This document shows positions 1 through 5,194 of a DNA stretch of 5,194 bases, piece after piece. Both the position numbers and the translations under genes were made by a program. Position 1 is the stretch's first letter; each line of letters begins with the position of its first letter. The DNA comes from Parachlamydiaceae bacterium. GTDB lineage: Bacteria > Chlamydiota > Chlamydiia > Chlamydiales > Parachlamydiaceae. The DNA lies in the NCBI GenBank assembly GCA_013698165.1, contig JACCVN010000504.1, positions 1-5,194 of the forward strand, given 5' to 3'. A model generated the notes under the pieces. The model was not told where the DNA came from. It did no database searches and worked only from the letters and a program-made list of their open reading frames with translations.

Positions 1-72
1 CCCGTGGTGTGTCGATCGTAAAAGGGGTTGTACTTGTAAATACAGCCTCTTTTACGATCGGCAAACAACGGG
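1..72. repeat. Long imperfect palindrome (32-bp arms, 8-nt loop)
   Basis: Bases 1-32 pair with 41-72 around the loop CTTGTAAA (33-40). The core, 13-32 against 41-60, is a 20-bp stem with only two G-T wobbles. Outside it, 10-12 pair with 61-63, 7-8 with 65-66 and 1-5 with 68-72, with mismatches only at 6/67 and 9/64. The arm may continue beyond the left edge. The hairpin is followed by GCTTTGACGC rather than a T-run, so it does not look like an intrinsic terminator. It lies inside an open reading frame that crosses it without a stop. A small palindromic mobile repeat or the end of a larger mobile element are possible explanations; neither can be proved from one copy. Confidence 0.75.
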
Positions 73-119
73 GCTTTGACGCAGAAATAGTCGAAAATAC
101 TACCTTAACAGTGTACTAA
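3..119 (+). CDS. Partial CDS, C-terminal end of an unknown protein
   Basis: From the left edge, plus-strand frame 3 is open for 38 codons and stops at TAA 117-119. The start lies outside the window. The residues look like real protein, beta-strand-like and mixed in charge: it opens RGVSIVKGVVLVNTASF and ends AEIVENTTLTVY. The other two plus frames stop early. No domain can be recognised from so short a tail. Almost the whole fragment up to base 72 coincides with a long imperfect inverted repeat, so the minus strand also has an open frame here with similar residues (IVKEAV). That weakens the coding case. It could be the tail of a gene invaded by a palindromic element, or simply a non-coding hairpin that happens to be open. 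Confidence 0.4.
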   Translation, partial: RGVSIVKGVVLVNTASFTIGKQRGFDAEIVENTTLTVY

Positions 120-147
120 GTAATCAAAACTCCATTTAATTTAATAG

Positions 148-163
148 ATTGAGAATTCTCAAT
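148..163. promoter_or_regulatory. Perfect 16-bp palindrome, possible operator or weak terminator
   Basis: ATTGAGAATTCTCAAT is a perfect palindrome. It can fold as a 6-bp stem (ATTGAG/CTCAAT) with an AATT loop. It is followed by TTCAAATTTTGAA (163-175, overlapping by one base), which is itself symmetrical about one T. It lies between the end of the partial plus-strand frame (119) and the end of the minus-strand gene (348), that is, between convergent 3' ends. That position suits a weak bidirectional terminator better than an operator. The long A-run at 182-197 (a T-run on the minus strand) is just to its right. Its function is not established. Confidence 0.4.
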
Positions 164-194
164 TCAAATTTTGAAAATCTTAAAAAATAAAAAA

Positions 195-340
195 AAATCC
201 TGCCCATCCTGCCGCTTGCGATCCTGCTTATCCTGTCTGCTGTTCTTTGCTCGTGCGTGTGGATGCGTTGTGGGGTATCTGCTGTTCTTTTGCTCGTGCG
301 TGTTGAAGCGTTCCCTGTACGTTGTGGATGCGTTATGGAT
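195..340. repeat. Cluster of short direct repeats (ATCCTG units and a 42-43 bp duplication)
   Basis: Two repeat types adjoin. At about 196-235 the hexamer ATCCTG occurs four times (197, 206, 221 and 230), with 9-nt spacing within the outer pairs. From 236 a longer unit is duplicated: 236-269 and 278-312 share TCTGCTGTTCTTT(T)GCTCGTGCGTGT and an ending GCGTT, differing by one inserted T and two substitutions. A third fragment, TGTGGATGCGTT, at 258-269 recurs at 323-334. The stretch is more GC-rich than its surroundings. It lies just past the stop of the minus-strand Inc-like gene, so it would be in that gene's 3' flank. Open frames crossing it are made of the repeats and are not called as genes. 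Confidence 0.65.
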
Positions 341-347
341 TGTTACT

Positions 348-1079
348 CTAGAGTTTGAGTTCTTTGAAGTTTTGAAGGTGTTGTTTGATGTTATCGTTCA
401 TTTCTGCAAGGGCTTGATTGAAGAGAAGCTGATGGTTTATAGTGTCAAAACCATTGGTTTTACAGATTTCACGCAATAAATCTGCAGTTTCAGCTTTTTT
501 ATCATTAATCTTATCATGCGTCTCTAAGTGAGCCATTTTTAAAAGAACGCCTTTTTCATTTGTTTGTGCCCACACGCAGAAATTCCTGATGCCATATTCG
601 ATGCGTTTTCGTGTGTATATTCTTGCAAGCTTTCGGCGAGCTTTGCAGGCAACACTTTCAGTTGCCTCTTTGACAATACATAGAGAACATCCTAATACAG
701 CAGCAATTAATCCGATACAGACTGAAAATGTAGAAACAAAATTTCTAATAATGGTTCTTAATTCACCAAAGACCATATGTGAAAAAACAATATTTTGATA
801 AAAAATGACAGCGCCTAAACAGAGGAAAAGTATTGATAAAGCAAAGAAAATGGACCGGTAAAGACGGACTTTACCGGAATATTCGCTAAACCTCAACATC
901 TTTGCAGGAGTGTCTTTCAATTGTTGTTTAAAGAGAGCCAGTTCCAGGAAATGAGTAGGCTTTTTTTTTAAATGACGATAAATAGCAGTCGAAGTTTTAA
1001 AGTGCGGTTTCGATTTGGATGTTTGAATTAGATTAAATTTTGGCGTTGAATTGTCTATAGTAGAGTGGATTTTATTCAT
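348..1079 (-). CDS. Putative inclusion-membrane (Inc-like) protein with two-helix hydrophobic hairpin
   Basis: A protein of 243 residues from ATG 1077-1079. An upstream ATG at 1119-1121 would add 14 residues, but it has no Shine-Dalgarno sequence and overlaps the likely -10 box; the ATG chosen is preceded by AGGGAG four bases upstream. Residues 1-75 are polar and basic, with a KKK cluster at 38-40. Two membrane segments follow, at about 76-100 (SIFFALSILFLCLGAVIF...) and 114-136 (FVSTFSVCIGLIAAVLGCSL), joined by a short loop. The C-terminal 105 residues are charged and probably helical, starting with a basic patch (KARRK, TRKR). Such a paired hydrophobic domain without a signal peptide is the hallmark of chlamydial Inc proteins, type III effectors placed in the inclusion membrane with both ends facing the host cytosol. 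This assignment rests on architecture only; any small two-TM membrane protein would look alike. It stands alone, with no operon partner. Confidence 0.8.
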   Translation of the reverse strand: MNKIHSTIDNSTPKFNLIQTSKSKPHFKTSTAIYRHLKKKPTHFLELALFKQQLKDTPAKMLRFSEYSGKVRLYRSIFFALSILFLCLGAVIFYQNIVFSHMVFGELRTIIRNFVSTFSVCIGLIAAVLGCSLCIVKEATESVACKARRKLARIYTRKRIEYGIRNFCVWAQTNEKGVLLKMAHLETHDKINDKKAETADLLREICKTNGFDTINHQLLFNQALAEMNDNIKQHLQNFKELKL

Positions 1080-1111
1080 GTAGCTCCCTATTTTAAATAA
1101 ATTTCTTTGTA

Positions 1112-1141
1112 AGATTAACATGTTTCATCATTTTAAGTCAA
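1112..1141 (-). promoter_or_regulatory. Putative sigma70-type promoter of the Inc-like gene
   Basis: On the minus strand TTGACT (1136-1141) matches the -35 consensus at five of six bases. After an 18-bp spacer comes TAATCT (1112-1117), which keeps the important first, second and last bases of the -10 box. Transcription would begin near 1105, leaving a leader of about 25 nt with AGGGAG (1084-1089) before the ATG at 1079. This makes the upstream ATG at 1121 an unlikely start, because it would lie upstream of the transcript. Confidence 0.5.
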
Positions 1142-1292
1142 ACAAAATTGAAGCGTATTTATTAAGGAATATTGTTGAATTGTAGGTCGCGATGCAGTGT
1201 AGAAATAAATTGAGTCAAGAGTGATTCAGCTATGTCGAGCATACAACAGCTATTGGGCGTCTTTAACAGCGAATAAAGGGTGAAGTTAATAA
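1142..1292. other. Intergenic stretch, no gene seen
   Basis: This lies between the promoter of the minus-strand Inc-like gene and the decayed frame. The only short open piece is ATG 1232 to TAA 1274 (14 codons, opening MSSIQQLLGVFNSE). It lacks a Shine-Dalgarno sequence and could be a further scrap of the decayed gene in another frame. No structured RNA or repeat was recognised. Confidence 0.4.
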
Positions 1293-1787
1293 GAAAAGCA
1301 GATTGTAGACAACGATGATTTCGTAAAAAAAGTGCTCTTGAAAGACCCTTATAATTCTTTGGTAGATGAAGCTCTAGATAGTTTAATTTTCATTTCCAAG
1401 GTGCCTACCCTGCTAATGAAACATCGGGCTATCCATATTCGTAAACTGGTCTTGAAGATTAAATAAAATGTAAAGATTTCCGATTTGGATGCTCTAGATG
1501 AGTTTTATCTAGAATCCTTTTAATTTATGCTTACCAGATTTGGTTTTGGAACTCTTTATGTAATACGAATCGTAATAGGAGCTTTGCTTTCCTCTAAAGC
1601 TTTTGCATTATTGTTGAAGTAGGTTTGGTTCTCGCCTATTCGATTTTATAAAGTTTGTTTATTTTATTTAATTAGTTCCTCATCGTCTCCCATTGTTTAC
1701 GTTAAGTTACTGCATTTTTTTATAGCGCGGAAAAAATTGGAAGTAATTCCTTGGCTTGATCCTTCTAATTTAAATATGTACATTTAA
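1293..1787 (+). pseudogene. Probable decayed plus-strand gene, unrecognised family
   Basis: One plus frame across this otherwise empty stretch carries only three internal stops (TAA 1464, TAA 1521, TAG 1620) before TAA 1785, far fewer than expected by chance in such AT-rich DNA. The first segment (1293-1463, 57 codons) reads like real protein, with DDFVKKVLLKDPYNSLVDEA followed by LDSLIFISKVPTLLMKHRAI. The next (1467-1520) continues in frame with ISDLDALDEFYLESF. The two share an ALD/LDAL leucine-aspartate theme. The later segments (1527-1619 and 1623-1784) are hydrophobic and less convincing. No good start codon or Shine-Dalgarno sequence precedes 1293, which is bounded by tandem TAA codons. 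I recognise no domain. It may be the remnant of a disrupted gene; the far end could equally be ordinary intergenic DNA. Confidence 0.4.
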
Positions 1788-1802
1788 TTAATTTAAGTGT
1801 AT

Positions 1803-1835
1803 TATAATAATATTATTTAATTTAAAAATTAGGAG
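1803..1835 (+). promoter_or_regulatory. Putative -10 box and ribosome binding site of the GT-B-like gene
   Basis: A perfect TATAAT lies at 1803-1808 in a strongly AT-rich tract, and AGGAG at 1831-1835 sits four bases before the ATG at 1840. Transcription would start near 1815, giving a leader of about 25 nt. No convincing -35 hexamer is present at the right distance, so the promoter would rely on AT-rich upstream DNA or an activator. The ribosome site is the firm part of this call and fixes the gene start. Confidence 0.5.
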
Positions 1836-1839
1836 AGTA

Positions 1840-3255
1840 ATGAATACATTTTTATACAAGCCAATTGCTTTACAATTTGATTTAGCTCTTTGGGATTTAA
1901 TGGATAAATGTAAAGCGACTCCCGGAGATGAAGGTATCGTTCTGAGTAGTTATATCCTGGGAGATGGTCTGGGAGACTGGGTTCATCTGGAAAAGGAAGC
2001 TAAGGAATTAAACAAAAAATTTCCTGATCGGCAAATTACTGTAATAGCCATCGCAGCAGAAAGGCACAGAGGTAAACTACAACCTAAAAACAATAGTCAA
2101 GTCAGACATCACATTGAATATTACGCAGATAGCGTTCATTGTACTCCTTCTATTAATGTCTCTCCTTTTAATGACCATGAGAGTCTTATCCAGACTGTTA
2201 AACAGGCTGCCGCTTGGTTAGCTGGTCCAATAGCTATTCAGGGAATCTTTAATAACCTTAAAAATGAATCGATGACGAACGGGTTTGCTATTAATGAATA
2301 TGGATATAAAGCAAATGATAAAAATGAGGAATTTCTAAATAAGGTTTTTCTTGGGATCGGAAATGAAGAGATCGGAATTTACACCAATCGGATAAAATCA
2401 GATTATCAATGGGATAAAATAGAAAATCATGTTTTAAAAGAAGAGTTATTTCATTGCCAGGAAGTGCGACTCAATCATATAGAAGCTTACTTGTCTAAAA
2501 TTGCCCCTTTTTTTTGTTATGTTTCAAACGATGACATCGCCATTAGATTTATCTATAGAGCTATATATTTTGCTCATTATCAAAGCAAAAAATCCTATAT
2601 AGATATTATTTATCCAGCTAAAACAAATCTTAAAAATTTAATAGAAAATTTAAAACACATTTCTAATACTTTTCCGGTTTCTACCATAAATGTTAATGGA
2701 GAGAAAATTGTAGACACAGGAGTAAATGGCATACATTTACGTATCATTAATCCAGGAAGGTTAACTAAAAGAGATTTTAAACGAGTAATGTTCTTGAGTA
2801 GCCCCCTCGTTGGATGTACTGGAAATGCTTCCCTTGGCCAAGCCCTTTCCTATGGTAAAATTCCCTACTACGAGCAGTTAGACCAAACGAAACAAACAAA
2901 AAAAAATCTTTGCCTAATAGCAGAAAGAATCTGTGGATTGGATTCACCATTAGTATATCTTCTTGAGGCTGAAAAGCGTTTCATGATGATAGACAATCAA
3001 GAAAGAGGACATTTAAGAAATGAAAAGCTTGTAGAAGATGCAAAGAAATTAGGCGAGTTGATCAAAGAGCAGTTTACCCTTAATGGACGTCTACGGGGCA
3101 TGGTTAATGCTCATATCTGCCGGACAAAATATCCTAAGTTTGCTACCGCCATTAATCAAATAAGAGAAAAATTTATCTCTAGAGATATTGACCTTTTTAC
3201 AGCTCAAGAAAGTATCACTAATGAGCTCGCGAAAATTGCCCTCTTAAAGGACTGA
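1840..3255 (+). CDS. Putative GT-B fold glycosyltransferase-like protein
   Basis: A 471-residue soluble protein with no signal peptide or membrane segment. The start is fixed by AGGAG four bases upstream. The N-terminal half has a strand and glycine loop at 34-48 (VLSSYILGDGLGDWV), then a helix and a strand (ITVIAIAAE, 66-74), the usual opening of a nucleotide-sugar GT-B enzyme. The C-terminal half has IIYPAKTN (256-263), where a Rossmann strand is expected, and a glycine-rich loop at 325-343 (GCTGNASLGQALSYGKIPY). That loop resembles the donor-binding motif of GT-B enzymes, where a 'TG(D/N)xSLxEALxxGKP' pattern contacts the sugar nucleotide. A helical tail follows. Donor, acceptor and family are not identifiable by eye. 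In an intracellular bacterium, roles in surface polysaccharide synthesis or as a host-directed effector are both conceivable. It has its own promoter region and terminator, so it is probably transcribed alone. The coding call is firm; the fold is inferred. Confidence 0.85.
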   Translation: MNTFLYKPIALQFDLALWDLMDKCKATPGDEGIVLSSYILGDGLGDWVHLEKEAKELNKKFPDRQITVIAIAAERHRGKLQPKNNSQVRHHIEYYADSVHCTPSINVSPFNDHESLIQTVKQAAAWLAGPIAIQGIFNNLKNESMTNGFAINEYGYKANDKNEEFLNKVFLGIGNEEIGIYTNRIKSDYQWDKIENHVLKEELFHCQEVRLNHIEAYLSKIAPFFCYVSNDDIAIRFIYRAIYFAHYQSKKSYIDIIYPAKTNLKNLIENLKHISNTFPVSTINVNGEKIVDTGVNGIHLRIINPGRLTKRDFKRVMFLSSPLVGCTGNASLGQALSYGKIPYYEQLDQTKQTKKNLCLIAERICGLDSPLVYLLEAEKRFMMIDNQERGHLRNEKLVEDAKKLGELIKEQFTLNGRLRGMVNAHICRTKYPKFATAINQIREKFISRDIDLFTAQESITNELAKIALLKD

Positions 3256-3606
3256 AGATAAAAAGTTGTAGGTCTTTGCAGAACTAAAAATAATTCATGG
3301 CATTCTAAAATCGAATTCTAAGACTTAAAGTAGGCCAAAAGAATTTTGTGTCACTAAAGTAAGATGGGGAGTAACTTCTTAACTTTTTCCTGTCATTAGA
3401 CTATATTTTCAAATTTTCTCTTGGTGTAAAAATGCAAAAATATAAATTTTTTCCGACGTCGGGCTAAGACCCTCTAAGAGCTATTTTTTCTAGTACGACT
3501 TTTTGTGATAATTGCATAAGTCCGAAGGGATTTATGCATTTACCTTTTTTGAATATTGCTTTCGGGATTTGTTTTTAGGGCCTGTTCCGTACAAAAATCC
3601 TTATTG
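3256..3606. other. Intergenic stretch between convergent genes
   Basis: About 350 nt separate the stop of the plus-strand GT-B-like gene from the stop of the minus-strand hydrolase. It contains a 10-bp palindrome CCGACGTCGG (3453-3462), a nearby direct repeat of CTAAGA (about 3464 and 3475), and the terminator hairpin at 3513-3550. No plausible reading frame or RNA gene was found. The segment GGGCCTGTTCCGTACAAAAA (3578-3597) resembles an insertion-sequence end in style, but no partner copy is in the window. Confidence 0.5.
3513..3550 (+). terminator. Intrinsic (Rho-independent) terminator
   Basis: TGCATAAGTCC (3513-3523) pairs with GGATTTATGCA (3528-3538) around the loop GAAG: an 11-bp stem with one G-T wobble. 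It is followed on the plus strand by TTTACCTTTTTTG. Read on the minus strand the hairpin is followed by A-rich sequence, so it serves plus-strand transcripts, presumably the GT-B-like gene whose stop is about 260 nt upstream. That gives an unusually long 3' untranslated region. Confidence 0.75.
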
Positions 3607-4425
3607 TTAAGCGCTTAAATAACTGCTTGCCTCAGAAGTTTTAGCATTATACTTAGAAGCTAGGGTGCTCACATACTCGATTTTATGAAGATTACTCATT
3701 TTAGCCATACGCTCTTTCAATGTATCTGTAGGTGTGTTTCCAAAGTTCCGTAAAGTTCCTCTCTGCGCTAAAAATTCCTGATATTTGCTGGAGGTCTTGC
3801 CGTCCCAAGGTTGAACGTGTTTACCATTGAAAGTAATTTTACTAGAAATTAAATTTGCTTTGTCCAAGTGAACTCTAAGTGCGTTTGTACTTTGTTTCGG
3901 AATAACGTCATCCTTAGAAGCGTCTAGTAGGAAGACGGATCCTTTAACAGCAGGGAATTTTGATCCGTTGTCATAGCTGATGATTAACTTATCGGTAATA
4001 GAGGAAATAATCGGTGGAACAGTAGCCTTAAGAACCTTAGAGATCCATTCATGGTTTTCAGCGACGCATAGAGCCATTTCAAGTGCCGTATCACCAAAAA
4101 CATCTCCCATTTTATTAAATCCTCTATCGATGTCGAGATTAATCGGATGCTGGCTGGCAATATTAGTCATAGGTCCAGAGCTCAAGCAGTAACCGTGTCC
4201 AGTGATGTTTTTATCTAGGTATACTAACTTTTTTGAAACAAATTGATAAATGCCTTCATAGTCCAAGTAAGTCCCATCTTCATTCGGTGATCCTGTACTA
4301 TCTCCAGTACCGCGGATGTTAGGGGCAATTACATCAGATCCATTTAACAATAACTGGACAATTTTATTTCGATTAAATTCATAGAGACATGCATTTCCTT
4401 CACCAAGAATTGTTATTGGCGCAGC
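3607..4425 (-). pseudogene. Alpha/beta-hydrolase, catalytic C-terminal part (frameshifted from 4413-5003)
   Basis: This frame is open from 4425 (just after an in-frame TGA at 4426-4428) to TAA 3607-3609, 272 codons, and has no credible start of its own. TTG 4348-4350 is the first conventional candidate, but it has no Shine-Dalgarno sequence and would cut off the first core strand. Counting from 4425, the order is ITILGEGN (4-11, the HGN-type oxyanion region), NIRGTGDSTG (36-45), the nucleophile elbow GYCLSSG (78-84, Cys80), DRGF (100-103), acid Asp173 in SKDDVIP, and His203 in NGKHVQPW. This is the full alpha/beta-hydrolase plan and resembles chlamydial CHLPS 43 kDa / DUF818 proteins (RG-G-STG and DR-F motifs). 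Cysteine replaces the usual serine, as in dienelactone hydrolase. About 70 helical residues follow the histidine. Substrate unknown. It reads as the continuation of the gene at 4413-5003, lost by a one-base frame change. Confidence 0.75.
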
Positions 4426-5003
4426 TCATCATCGATTGATAGTGCTGCATTTGGAGTATTGTCTATTTTAAAAATTTCAATTTTGGAACCTGCTTTGCCA
4501 AAATTTGATGCATTTAAATCAAATTGAGTTAAGTCTATCCCCAGTTTAATAAAGAGGTTATGTAGAGCTATATTATGTATTTTTAGTTCGCTAATCCTTT
4601 TTCCCTTAGCATCAATTTTTGTTTTAAATTGACCGCCTAAGCTTTCGATAGCACCACGAAATTTCTTAGCTGTAATATACATTGCATCAACTTTAGCTCC
4701 ATCTACTGTTTCAATTGTATAATTAACTCCCCCAAGCGATTTTAGTAAATCTCTTGAATCATCTAACCTAGCAGGGTCTAATTTAGCTTTAAACTTATCG
4801 GATGCAGCTGGAAAAATCATATCCTTCAAGAGTGATTGTGAACATTCACGGATTGTTTTGATTAGGCCTGTTACCGGAGAAGCTAACATTGAAAGGCCCC
4901 AGTTAAATAAACTTTGTTCAGGAAGCGAAGCTTTAAAATCTGATTGTTTAGAATTATCTGTAAAATAGCTATCTTCGAGATCATCGTAACCAACATTAAA
5001 CAT
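4413..5003 (-). CDS. N-terminal part of the split DUF818-like alpha/beta-hydrolase
   Basis: A 196-residue frame from ATG 5001-5003, preceded by AGAGG five bases upstream. Residues 1-35 are acidic and polar without a signal peptide. Residues 36-65 form an amphipathic, partly hydrophobic helix (WGLSMLASPVTGLIKTI). From 94 on, YTIETVDGAKVDAMYITAKK matches the 'DG-K-DAMYI' beta-hairpin that opens DUF818/CHLPS-type hydrolases before the core strand with the oxyanion loop. The frame ends with IDDELRQ and stop TAA 4413-4415, exactly where the core strand should begin. That strand (PITILGEGN) is found at once in the neighbouring frame from 4425. The two frames overlap by 13 bases, so a one-base shift would give a protein of about 464 residues. 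Alone this piece lacks every catalytic residue. It is either half of a pseudogene or of an intact gene with a sequence error. Confidence 0.75.
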   Translation of the reverse strand: MFNVGYDDLEDSYFTDNSKQSDFKASLPEQSLFNWGLSMLASPVTGLIKTIRECSQSLLKDMIFPAASDKFKAKLDPARLDDSRDLLKSLGGVNYTIETVDGAKVDAMYITAKKFRGAIESLGGQFKTKIDAKGKRISELKIHNIALHNLFIKLGIDLTQFDLNASNFGKAGSKIEIFKIDNTPNAALSIDDELRQ

Positions 5004-5008
5004 TATTA

Positions 5009-5039
5009 CCTCTTATTTTTAAGTTTTAGTTTAATTATA
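5009..5039 (-). promoter_or_regulatory. Putative -10 box and ribosome binding site of the hydrolase gene
   Basis: On the minus strand a perfect TATAAT (5034-5039) would start transcription near 5027, and AGAGG (5009-5013) lies five bases before ATG 5001-5003. No good -35 hexamer is placed 16-18 bases upstream. The upstream DNA is nearly all A and T, with two copies of TTAATATTA (5051-5059 and 5073-5081), 22 bp apart, that could be binding sites or chance. Confidence 0.45.
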
Positions 5040-5194
5040 AAATAAAATTTTTAATATTAAGTAAAATTAAAGTTAATATTATGTTAAGAGAAAATGCTAG
5101 TAAGTTACGCGGCATGTGTCTAACTAAGATAAATGAGATAAATTGAGTTAAAGAAAAGATTAGCAATAGTAGGAAGCACAATAAGTTCTAAAGG

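Noticed and set aside
171..479. Plus-strand open frame of 102 codons
   Set aside because: Its first half is made of the repeat patch and its second half is antisense to the Inc-like gene. It is cysteine- and phenylalanine-rich with no Shine-Dalgarno sequence, so it is a shadow frame.
589..798. Plus-strand open frame of 69 codons
   Set aside because: It lies wholly antisense inside the Inc-like gene and has no ribosome site or coding character.
1561..1650. Minus-strand open piece reading IGENQTYFNNNAKALEESKA
   Set aside because: It is protein-like in places but under 30 codons, bounded by stops and without a start. It competes with the longer plus-strand frame, so neither strand is certain here.
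3578..3600. GGGCCTGTTCCGTACAAAAA as an insertion-sequence end
   Set aside because: It looks like some insertion-sequence termini, but there is no inverted partner, no target duplication and no transposase in the window.
3980..4192. Plus-strand open frame of 70 codons
   Set aside because: It lies antisense within the conserved hydrolase core, whose catalytic motifs show that the minus strand is the coding one.
4413..4428. Programmed -1 ribosomal frameshift site
   Set aside because: No X-XXY-YYZ heptamer or homopolymer run occurs in the possible shift interval, so accidental frameshift or sequence error is preferred.
5120..5194. Minus-strand frame open from the right edge (24 codons, hydrophobic, stop TAG 5120-5122)
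   Set aside because: It could be the tail of a gene beyond the window, but it is too short and too low in complexity to support a call.

Overview
The window is AT-rich, with short hydrophobic and lysine/asparagine-rich proteins. Two genes point to an amoeba-associated chlamydia (Parachlamydiaceae-like): one resembles a chlamydial inclusion-membrane (Inc) protein with a two-helix hydrophobic hairpin, and one resembles the chlamydial CHLPS 43 kDa / DUF818 alpha/beta-hydrolases. This placement is an inference from family resemblance; there is no rRNA or housekeeping gene here to confirm it. No tRNA, rRNA, CRISPR array or intact transposase was seen.

Layout from left to right. Positions 1-119 hold the 3' end of a plus-strand open frame that enters from outside the window. 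It is almost wholly overlaid by a 72-bp imperfect palindrome. Positions 120-347 are non-coding, with a perfect 16-bp palindrome and a patch of short direct repeats. A minus-strand gene (348-1079) encodes the Inc-like two-TM protein; a promoter and Shine-Dalgarno sequence support a start 14 codons downstream of the longest possible one. Positions 1142-1839 have no intact gene, but one plus-strand frame (1293-1787) reads like protein between three stops and is probably a decayed gene. A plus-strand gene (1840-3255) encodes a 471-aa protein with features of a GT-B type glycosyltransferase; I do not recognise its exact family. A clear plus-oriented terminator hairpin lies about 260 nt past its stop.

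The right third (3607-5003, minus strand) is a single alpha/beta-hydrolase gene split by a -1 frame change near 4413-4428. The N-terminal part (4413-5003) ends in a premature stop. The catalytic part (3607-4425) continues in the next frame and keeps a Cys-Asp-His triad, with cysteine in the nucleophile position (GYCLSSG, as in dienelactone hydrolase). It is either a recent pseudogene, a recoded gene or a sequence error. Positions 5040-5194 hold its promoter region and little else.

The genes do not form an operon: each has its own upstream signals, and 1840-3255 and the hydrolase converge. The region looks like accessory chlamydial DNA in which host-interaction candidates, gene decay and repeats are mixed.
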